Assembly (NCBI GenBank): GCA_946530775.1
Contig: CAMNAH010000068.1
Span: 1 to 6,501 of the forward strand
Source of the DNA: an uncultured Coriobacteriales bacterium
Lineage (GTDB): Bacteria; Actinomycetota; Coriobacteriia; Coriobacteriales; Atopobiaceae
DNA: 6,501 nt
Direction: 5' to 3'
Within the stretch, counting starts at the first letter, position 1; every line of letters begins with the position of its first letter. The position numbers were made by a program, and so were the translations under genes. The notes beneath the pieces were generated by a model, which was not told where the DNA came from, made no database searches, and was given only the letters and a program-made list of their open reading frames with translations. Positions 1 through 4,321 of this stretch are shown here, piece by piece.

Positions 1-257
1 CCGGTATCGGTGTCGTAGAGCTCGACGGTGCCCGTGAGCACGTCGACGTACTGGTAGGACTGACGCGACTTGCGGCCGCGGCGCTCCTCGACCTCGACGA
101 TGAAGAGCGAGGGGTGCGCCATCACGAGGGTGCCCGTGCGCTCGACGATGCGGGAGCGGCCCATGTTGGCGCGCACCTTGAGACGCTCGCCCTGGAGCGC
201 CATGAGCTCGTCGCGGATGGTATCGACCCTGTTGATGGGCGGAATCTCGTTCTCCAT
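1..257 (-). CDS. veg: Veg family protein (C-terminus cut by window edge)
   Basis: The minus-strand frame starts at the ATG at 257-255 and stays open to the window edge, giving 85 codons. A GGAGG ribosome binding site (264-268 on the plus strand) sits six bases upstream. The protein matches the Veg/DUF1021 family. After a short N-terminal helix it has the core GERLKVRANMGRSRIVERTG, then a strand segment with HPSLFIVEVEE, then YQYVDVLTGTVELYD, corresponding to the family's SYxYxDVLTxTVEL block. Bacillus subtilis Veg is 86 residues, so nearly the whole family domain is present and only a short tail is probably missing. Veg has been linked to biofilm matrix regulation in B. subtilis, but its biochemical role is not settled, and its function in this lineage is unknown. 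It follows rdgB after a 124-base gap, so it may have its own promoter. Confidence 0.9.
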   Translation of the reverse strand, partial: MENEIPPINRVDTIRDELMALQGERLKVRANMGRSRIVERTGTLVMAHPSLFIVEVEERRGRKSRQSYQYVDVLTGTVELYDTDT

Positions 258-381
258 GCACAACCTCCATGCAATCGCCGCAGCCTGTCGGCGAGAATCA
301 GCGTTTCACGAGGTACCAGCTTACTCTCCTTGGGACGGCAAATTCAAGTGCCCCACGGAAATGGGACAAAGGGGATGCTGC
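258..381 (-). other. rdgB-veg intergenic region with weak hairpin
   Basis: This 124-base noncoding gap lies between the rdgB stop and the veg start. On the minus strand GTCCCA (367-362) can pair with TGGGGC (355-350) around a six-base loop, with one G-U pair. The sequence after it is only moderately T-rich, so it is at best a leaky terminator. A TTGAAT box followed 18 bases later by TAAGCT is the best promoter-like pair I can find for veg, but it is a poor match to consensus. Confidence 0.35.
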
Positions 382-1014
382 TTAGCGGGTCAGCTTTGCC
401 GAAAGGTCGATAAGGGCGTGGTAGCGGTGCGAGATGGTGTTCTTCTCGGCAAGCTCGAGCTGCGCCATGGTGCGGCCGGGCGTGTCGTCGGGCAAGAAGA
501 GCGGATCGTAGCCGAAGCCGTTGGTGCCCACGGGGTCGTAGCCTATGCGGCCCTCGCAGTCGCCCTCGCCCACGAGCGAGCGGCCATCGGCATAGGCGAG
601 CACCACGGAAGAGTGAAAACGCGCGGTGCGCTTCTCCTCAGGCACGTCCGCCATCTCGCGCATGAGCTTCTCGTTGTTGGCATCGTCGGCGCCGTGGACG
701 CCCGCCCAGCGCGCGGACCACACGCCGGGAGCGCCGCCGAGCGCGTCCACGCAAAGGCCCGAGTCGTCGGCCACCGCCATCGAGAGGCCCGTGCATTCGA
801 GCGCGTAGCGGGCCTTGATGAGGGCGTTGTCAGCAAAGGTCTCGCCGTCCTCGACGGCATCGGGGAAGTCTCCCAGCTCGCCCAGCGCCACGAAGCGCAC
901 GTCGGGCAGGACGCGTCCGAGGATCTCCTCGATCTCCACCACCTTATGCGCGTTGCCGGTGGCGACCACGATGGTCTTGGCGGGGTCGAGCGAGGCGATG
1001 TCTAGATATGCCAT
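382..1014 (-). CDS. rdgB: XTP/dITP pyrophosphatase (RdgB/HAM1 family)
   Basis: This 210-residue protein hydrolyses non-canonical purine triphosphates (dITP, XTP, ITP) to the monophosphate and pyrophosphate, keeping deaminated bases out of DNA and RNA. It is cytosolic. Family hallmarks are all visible: the N-terminal substrate loop ATGNAHKVVEI (residues 18-28, with Asn21 and Lys24), EDGETFADNALIKA (55-68), the catalytic/metal ADDSGL motif (82-87), the GFGYDPLF block, and the C-terminal EKNTISHR motif. Length fits the family (about 195-210). The start is fixed by an AGGAGG ribosome binding site four bases upstream (plus-strand 1019-1024) that overlaps the rph stop codon. Translation is therefore probably coupled to rph. 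The rph-rdgB order is also seen in Bacillus subtilis (rph-ysnA). The gene ends with TAA. Confidence 0.97.
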   Translation of the reverse strand: MAYLDIASLDPAKTIVVATGNAHKVVEIEEILGRVLPDVRFVALGELGDFPDAVEDGETFADNALIKARYALECTGLSMAVADDSGLCVDALGGAPGVWSARWAGVHGADDANNEKLMREMADVPEEKRTARFHSSVVLAYADGRSLVGEGDCEGRIGYDPVGTNGFGYDPLFLPDDTPGRTMAQLELAEKNTISHRYHALIDLSAKLTR

Positions 1015-1018
1015 GGGT

Positions 1019-1024
1019 CCTCCT
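1019..1024 (-). promoter_or_regulatory. rdgB ribosome binding site overlapping the rph stop
   Basis: On the minus strand the sequence reads TAGGAGGACCCATG. The TAG is the rph stop, AGGAGG is a perfect Shine-Dalgarno core, and ATG starts rdgB. The overlap decides the rdgB start and suggests that ribosomes terminating on rph can reinitiate on rdgB. Confidence 0.85.
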
Positions 1025-1751
1025 ACTCGCGGAAGCCGGTCACGTTGTTCTGGAGCTCGAGCAGCTGCGCGATGGCCTTCTCGCCCATATCGAGCAGCTC
1101 GTTCAGCTGCGCGCGCGAGAACGTGGTGTGCTCGCCCGTGCCCTGGAGCTCCACGATGCGGCCGTCCGAGCATGCGACGAGGTTCATGTCCACGTCGGCG
1201 GAACTGTCCTCGTGGTAGTCGAGGTCGAGCAGCGGTACGCCTCCCACCAGGCCAAACGAGACGGCCGCCACCTGGTCGGTGAGCGGCAGGCGCTTGATGC
1301 GATCGGCCTCGACCTCGCGCATGAGGGCATCGTGCAGGGCGACCCACGCGCCGGTGATCGAGGCGGTGCGGGTGCCTCCGTCGGCCTGGATCACGTCGCA
1401 GTCGATGGTCACCGTGTACTCGCCGAGCAGACGCATGTCGGTGACGGCGCGCAGGGAGCGGCCGATAAGGCGCTCGATCTCCATGGAGCGGCCCTTGCGC
1501 CCCTTCTGCTCGCGCGGGGTGCGGCGCGTGGTGGACGCGGGGAGCATGGCGTATTCGGCGGTGACCCAGCCGGCATGAGCGCCCTTGCGCCACAGGGGAA
1601 CGCCCTCCTCGACGGTGGCGGTGCAGAGCACGCGCGTGTCGCCGAACTCGCAGAGGCACGAGCCGTGGGCGTTCTTCATGACCTCGCGCGTGAGCTTGAC
1701 GGGGCGCATCTGGTCGTTCGCGCGATCGAACGAGCGGGAGGTTGCGGACAT
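1023..1751 (-). CDS. rph: Ribonuclease PH
   Basis: This 242-residue protein is a phosphorolytic 3'-5' exoribonuclease that removes nucleotides from tRNA precursors and other RNAs using inorganic phosphate; it normally forms a hexameric ring. The sequence carries the N-terminal FDRANDQMRPV motif (8-18), the RRTPREQKGRKGRSMEIERL arginine-rich segment (76-95) that includes the region used for phosphate binding, IGRSLRAV (96-103), IDCDVIQADGGTRTASITGA (116-135), and the acidic LDYHEDSSADVDMN block (177-190) carrying the conserved metal-binding aspartates. It ends with the family's QGTGEHTTFSRAQLNELL segment. Length is typical (about 238-245). The ATG at 1751-1749 is preceded by AAAGGA about seven bases upstream. 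The frame is open further upstream, but that stretch runs into the hairpin-rich spacer and lacks family similarity. It is the first gene of the rph-rdgB pair. Confidence 0.98.
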   Translation of the reverse strand: MSATSRSFDRANDQMRPVKLTREVMKNAHGSCLCEFGDTRVLCTATVEEGVPLWRKGAHAGWVTAEYAMLPASTTRRTPREQKGRKGRSMEIERLIGRSLRAVTDMRLLGEYTVTIDCDVIQADGGTRTASITGAWVALHDALMREVEADRIKRLPLTDQVAAVSFGLVGGVPLLDLDYHEDSSADVDMNLVACSDGRIVELQGTGEHTTFSRAQLNELLDMGEKAIAQLLELQNNVTGFRE

Positions 1752-2043
1752 GCACGATCCTTTCGATACGGATTTCAACGCTACTATCCTACCTTTCCTG
1801 ACAGGACGACAGGCCTTCTGCCAGAAAACCACCCATGTTTTTGACAGCAGGTGTGTCACCCTGCCAGGAAAGACTCGTTGGAAACGAGTACCGCAGTTTA
1901 TAGCCTGGCATCGATGCAGCGCACCCCTTCTACCTGCACTTTTTACCTCACTATTAGTATGGGTGTCCGAAAAAAGTGCGGTACTCGTGAAGCACGGTCG
2001 CACATAGGCGAATCATGCAGGGTGCGATGGGTAAACAGCACAC
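1752..2043 (-). other. Hairpin-dense noncoding spacer / putative rph leader
   Basis: I see no gene here on either strand. Inverted repeats include CTGCCA...CAG pairing across 1818-1850 with an inner AAAAC/GTTTT stem; TGCCAGG (1862-1868) with CCTGGCA (1904-1910) enclosing ACTCGTT-GGA-AACGAGT (1873-1889); the 10-base palindrome GCATCGATGC (1908-1917); GCACTTTTT (1936-1944) with AAAAAGTGC (1971-1979); and a 12-base pair, ACGAGTACCGCA (1884-1895) with TGCGGTACTCGT (1977-1988). Some of these are mutually exclusive. No strong -35/-10 pair for rph was found: TAGGAT near 1780-1785 and TATAAA near 1898-1903 (minus strand) lack good -35 partners. It may be a structured 5' leader, a small RNA or a dispersed palindromic repeat; the sequence alone does not decide. 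Confidence 0.5.
1970..2003 (-). terminator. Possible second terminator-like hairpin with U6 tract
   Basis: On the minus strand GTGCG (2003-1999) pairs with CGCAC (1980-1976) and an inner CGTG-CTT-CACG hairpin (1996-1986) sits inside, with an asymmetric internal loop of 2 and 5 bases. Six consecutive U residues (1975-1970) follow directly. The stem is imperfect, so this is weaker than the 2044-2073 hairpin. It could be a tandem back-up terminator or an attenuator in an rph leader. Confidence 0.4.
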
Positions 2044-2073
2044 GAAAAGCCCCGGAGGTTCATCTCCGGGGCT
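2044..2073 (-). terminator. Intrinsic terminator after the rnr-to-rubredoxin block
   Basis: A perfect 10-base-pair GC-rich stem, AGCCCCGGAG (2048-2057) with CTCCGGGGCT (2064-2073), closes a six-base loop. On the minus strand the 3' arm runs directly into TTTT and then CGTG. It lies 73 bases past the rubredoxin stop. On the plus strand the trailing sequence is CTCTTGGTTC, less typical, so the main direction is minus. A smaller hairpin, GCGCC/GGCGC (2089-2105), lies between the gene and the terminator. Confidence 0.88.
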
Positions 2074-2146
2074 CTCTTGGTTCTTGTCGCGCCAGTCCGT
2101 GGCGCACTATTAGGTTGTTCGTACACGGTGGAACTTAGGGACCGTA

Positions 2147-2290
2147 TTACTCCTCAACCAGCTCGAACATATCAGGGCCGACGCCGCAAAGCTCGCAGGC
2201 GAAATCCTCGGGGAGCTCGGGGGAATCGCTCTCGTATTCCCAGCCGCAAACGGTGCAACGGAACGTGTACGTCTTCTCTTCGGTGCCCAT
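2147..2290 (-). CDS. Short rubredoxin-type electron carrier
   Basis: This 47-residue protein has two zinc/iron knuckles, CTVCG (Cys12, Cys15) and CELCG (Cys32, Cys35), expected to bind one mononuclear Fe(SCys)4 centre. It also keeps the rubredoxin-like LPEDFAC and CGVGPDMFE segments. Only 16 residues separate the knuckles, against about 29 in classical rubredoxins such as that of Clostridium pasteurianum, so the usual glycine- and proline-rich loop is missing. It is a cytosolic one-electron carrier by family. The start at 2290 is preferred because a purine-rich AGGGGGTGG sits just upstream. The frame could extend to an ATG at 2383, but that start has no ribosome binding site and the added residues are not rubredoxin-like. 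It lies directly downstream of the flavin reductase gene, its likely electron donor. Confidence 0.9.
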   Translation of the reverse strand: MGTEEKTYTFRCTVCGWEYESDSPELPEDFACELCGVGPDMFELVEE

Positions 2291-2312
2291 TGGAACCACC
2301 CCCTGTATCCAT

Positions 2313-2332
2313 GGCCTCCCAGTTGGGAAACC
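2313..2332 (-). promoter_or_regulatory. Stem-loop in the rubredoxin leader
   Basis: On the minus strand GGTTTCCC pairs with GGGAGGCC around an AACT tetraloop (eight pairs, two of them G-U). It ends about 22 bases before the rubredoxin ATG, just upstream of the ribosome binding site. No U-tract follows, so it is unlikely to be a terminator. It could stabilise a processed mRNA end or influence initiation. Confidence 0.4.
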
Positions 2333-2353
2333 TTGCTTACTATCTCTGTACCC

Positions 2354-2359
2354 ATCATA
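2354..2359 (-). promoter_or_regulatory. Possible -10 box for rubredoxin
   Basis: The minus strand reads TATGAT, five of six matches to TATAAT, in the 126-base gap before the rubredoxin gene. The expected -35 position (about TGGCGG) matches consensus poorly, so a promoter here would be weak or need an activator. The gap is much longer than the others in this block, which supports some independent control. Confidence 0.3.
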
Positions 2360-2391
2360 CCTGAAATCGTTTACCGCCGCCATGCATACGG

Positions 2392-2419
2392 TAGGGTTTC
2401 GCCTGCAGACGGCACCCTA
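2392..2419 (-). other. Stem-loop spanning the flavin reductase stop codon
   Basis: On the minus strand TAGGGT (2419-2414) pairs with ACCCTA (2397-2392), and GCC (2413-2411) with GGC (2403-2401) inside. The first three bases are the TAG stop of the flavin reductase gene. No U-tract follows. It may act as an RNA stability or processing element between the two redox genes. Confidence 0.35.
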
Positions 2420-2926
2420 TCCTTCGGGCACGTAGGACGACGCCTTGGGAGGTGTCTTGCCCTTGAGCACGGTGTGGTAGTAGCCGTAGGTCATGTGCGG
2501 ATCGTCCGAGAGCACGGCCGCGTCCTTGACCTCGCCCACGAAGAGCATGTGCGTGCCCACGTCGAGCGTCTGCACGACCTCGCACGCAAGCATGGCGACG
2601 GCGTTCTCGGGCGTGTAGGGGTCGCCGAGGATGGTGCGCTCCACGGGCACGCCCTCGAACTTGGCGAAGTCGCGCGAGGTGCGGAAGCCGAAGCGCCCGA
2701 TGTAGGGCATATCGGCCTTCTCCGAGACGAGCGTGAGCGCGAAATGCCCAGTCTTCTCGATGACGCCCTCGGTGAAGTTGTCCTTGTTGACGACCACCTG
2801 AACCTGGAGCGGCGTGCTTGTGAGCTGCAGACCCGTGTTGATGAGACAGGCGGCAGCTGTGTCGCCATCTTGGGTCGATACCACGTACAGTCCGCTCGTG
2901 AACTTGTGCAGGGCCTTCGTATCCAT
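2417..2926 (-). CDS. Flavin reductase-domain protein (flavoredoxin / Hrb N-domain type)
   Basis: This 169-residue protein resembles the FMN-binding split-barrel flavin reductase-like family (PF01613 type). Such proteins bind FMN and pass electrons from NAD(P)H or a redox partner to flavin, rubredoxin or other acceptors. Seen in the sequence are the N-terminal LHKFTSGLYVVSTQDGD strand, INTGLQLTSTPLQVQVVV followed by NKDNFT (the usual flavin-phosphate neighbourhood), GHFALTLVSE, and the C-terminal MTYGYYHTVLKGKTPPKASS. That last block is characteristic of the subgroup fused to a C-terminal rubredoxin in the high-molecular-weight rubredoxin (Hrb) of anaerobes such as Moorella. Here the protein stops shortly after it and rubredoxin is a separate downstream gene. 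The start has a good AAGGGGG site four bases upstream. No signal peptide or membrane segment is seen. It follows smpB by 33 bases. The exact physiological acceptor cannot be told from sequence. Confidence 0.87.
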   Translation of the reverse strand: MDTKALHKFTSGLYVVSTQDGDTAAACLINTGLQLTSTPLQVQVVVNKDNFTEGVIEKTGHFALTLVSEKADMPYIGRFGFRTSRDFAKFEGVPVERTILGDPYTPENAVAMLACEVVQTLDVGTHMLFVGEVKDAAVLSDDPHMTYGYYHTVLKGKTPPKASSYVPEG

Positions 2927-2959
2927 GGTTCCCCCTTCTCTTTGTACGCGCTTTCGCTG

Positions 2960-3448
2960 CTAGCGGCTGCGCTCCTTCAACGCACGTTGGATCTCGCGAT
3001 TCACATCGCGCTTGGCCATATCGTCGCGCTTGTCGTAGAGCTTCTTGCCGCGGCCGAGCCCGATGGTGAGCTTGACGCGGTTGTGCTCGTCGAAGTAGAG
3101 CTGCAAGGGTACGAGCGCCACGCCCTTGAGGCGCAGCTTGCGGTCGAGATAATCGATCTGGCGCTTGTGGAGCAGGAGCTTGCGCCTGCGGTCGGGGTCG
3201 ACGTTCCACACGGTGCCGTGACTGTAGGGGTGGATATGCACGCCGTGGAGCCACGCCTCGCGGTTGCGGATGAGGCAGAACGCATCGGTGATCTGGCAGG
3301 CGCGCTCGCGGATGCTCTTGACCTCGGTGCCGGTGAGCACCAGGCCCGCCTCGAACGTCTCGTCGATGAAGTACTCGTGGCTCGCCGAGCGGTTCTTGGC
3401 GATCACCTTGATGTTGGGCTTGTCCTTGCCAGCAGGCGTCTTGGCCAT
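2960..3448 (-). CDS. smpB: SsrA-binding protein SmpB
   Basis: This 162-residue protein binds the tRNA-like domain of tmRNA and delivers it to stalled ribosomes for trans-translation. Diagnostic segments are KNRSASHEYFIDETFEAGLV (18-37), LTGTEVKSIR, the WLHGVHIHPYSHG strand, DPDRRRKLLLHKRQIDYL, GVALVPLQLYF, and the basic tail GRGKKLYDKRDDMAKRD that enters the ribosomal decoding/mRNA channel. Length matches the family (about 150-165). The ATG at 3448-3446 begins one base after the TAG stop of the upstream TPR gene, with a GGTGAG just upstream and GGAGG further away, so translation is probably coupled. The ssrA gene often lies next to smpB, but it was not seen in this window. Linkage to rnr agrees with RNase R's known role in degrading nonstop mRNA after rescue. 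Confidence 0.98.
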   Translation of the reverse strand: MAKTPAGKDKPNIKVIAKNRSASHEYFIDETFEAGLVLTGTEVKSIRERACQITDAFCLIRNREAWLHGVHIHPYSHGTVWNVDPDRRRKLLLHKRQIDYLDRKLRLKGVALVPLQLYFDEHNRVKLTIGLGRGKKLYDKRDDMAKRDVNREIQRALKERSR

Positions 3449-3449
3449 G

Positions 3450-4286
3450 CTACTCACCCGCCTCCGAACTGCGGATGAGCTCGAGCAGCGCCATGGCCGC
3501 GGGCTCGCCCACGAGGTCGCGGGCGCGCAGCGTGAAGGTGGTCGCGGCGTTGCGGTCGCCCGCGGCAGCCGCATCGGTTGCGCACATGAGCAGGCAGATG
3601 GCGATCTCGGCGTTCGCGCCGTCGGGCAGGCCCTCGGCTGCGAGCAGCTCCGCGGTTTCCTCGTCGGTCACGCCATCGGGATCGCGCTCGGTGCCCGCAG
3701 CCTGGTCGAGCGCCGCCGCGAGGGCGGAGTCGGCCACGTCGAGCTTGCGTGCCGCGCGGAGTGCTGCCGCCGCCGTGCGGGGCTTCTCACATACCTCGAA
3801 GTAGTTGGCAAAGGTGAGGAAGGCGCGCGCCAGATGGCGGGCATCGCTCGCGCGCTCGAACACGGTGTAGGTGAGCGCGAGGTGCTCCTGCGCATCGCCG
3901 GTCACGCGGAAGAGGTCGGCCAGGTCGAGGCGAGCGCCGCAATCCATGGGATTCCAGCGAATCGCCTGCTTGAGAGCCTCGATGGCCATCTCGTAGTTGC
4001 CGTCCTTGACGTAGGCGAGCGCGAGATCGGAATAGAGGCGGTTGAGCGGCTCGTCGATATCGTGCAGCTCGCGCGGGTCGTTCTCCACGCGGCGGTACGC
4101 CAGGCGGTCGAAGATGGTGGGAAACGCGAACCACTGCACGCTCTCGGTGGTGGGGCAGTTGCGGTCGACGTACTCCTCGGCATCCTCCGCGAGGCGCGAG
4201 AGCAGCTCGATGGCCTGCTCGTCATGGTCCTGCATGAGGTAGCCCTCAGCGCGCTGGATCTCGTCTGTCATATTGGTCTGAGACAT
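3450..4286 (-). CDS. TPR-repeat protein between rnr and smpB
   Basis: This acidic, alpha-helical 278-residue protein has no signal peptide or membrane segment, so it is probably cytosolic. The clearest tetratricopeptide repeat is at about residues 84-117 (YSDLALAYVKDGNYEMAIEA then LKQAIRWNP, with the typical small/large residue spacing and terminal proline). A second, degenerate repeat follows at about 118-151, and an N-terminal helix pair near 7-35 is repeat-like. The region 40-80 contains a Trp/Phe-rich WFAFPTIFDRLAYRR segment, and the C-terminal half is alanine-rich helix. TPR proteins are scaffolds for protein contacts; no enzymatic motif is visible and I do not recognise a named family. 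The start is supported by GAGGAG five bases upstream. It sits 35 bases after rnr and one base before smpB, so a role linked to RNase R/SmpB or to ribosome stress is possible but only inferred. Confidence 0.87.
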   Translation of the reverse strand: MSQTNMTDEIQRAEGYLMQDHDEQAIELLSRLAEDAEEYVDRNCPTTESVQWFAFPTIFDRLAYRRVENDPRELHDIDEPLNRLYSDLALAYVKDGNYEMAIEALKQAIRWNPMDCGARLDLADLFRVTGDAQEHLALTYTVFERASDARHLARAFLTFANYFEVCEKPRTAAAALRAARKLDVADSALAAALDQAAGTERDPDGVTDEETAELLAAEGLPDGANAEIAICLLMCATDAAAAGDRNAATTFTLRARDLVGEPAAMALLELIRSSEAGE

Positions 4287-4321
4287 GGAACTCCTCAGGA
4301 AATCGTTGGTCTATCTGCGAA

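Noticed and set aside
382..1755. 457-codon minus-strand frame that would join rph and rdgB
   Set aside because: Only its last 210 codons are RdgB. The upstream part is an out-of-frame reading of rph rich in Arg, His and Pro, so this is not a fusion protein.
1801..1840. T-box-like words (GGGTGG and TCGTCC on the minus strand) upstream of rph
   Set aside because: The conserved ACCGCG that should follow GGGTGG in a T-box antiterminator is missing, no specifier stem is evident, and rph is not a usual T-box target.
1841..1846. Perfect TTGACA on the plus strand
   Set aside because: There is no -10 element at 16-18 bases downstream (CCAGGA is found) and no plus-strand gene for it to serve.
2031..2042. 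TGCTGTTTACC on the minus strand, resembling part of the SRP RNA loop
   Set aside because: The rest of the SRP RNA core (the GGAAGCAGC segment) is absent nearby, so the match is too short to mean anything.
2927..2959. Possible ssrA (tmRNA) next to smpB
   Set aside because: The gap is only 33 bases, and no tmRNA-like end (GGTTCGAATCC type) was seen in any other spacer.
2333..3478. 381-codon plus-strand open frame opposite the flavin reductase gene and smpB
   Set aside because: It runs across two well-supported genes and their gap, with shadow-like composition and no recognisable domain.
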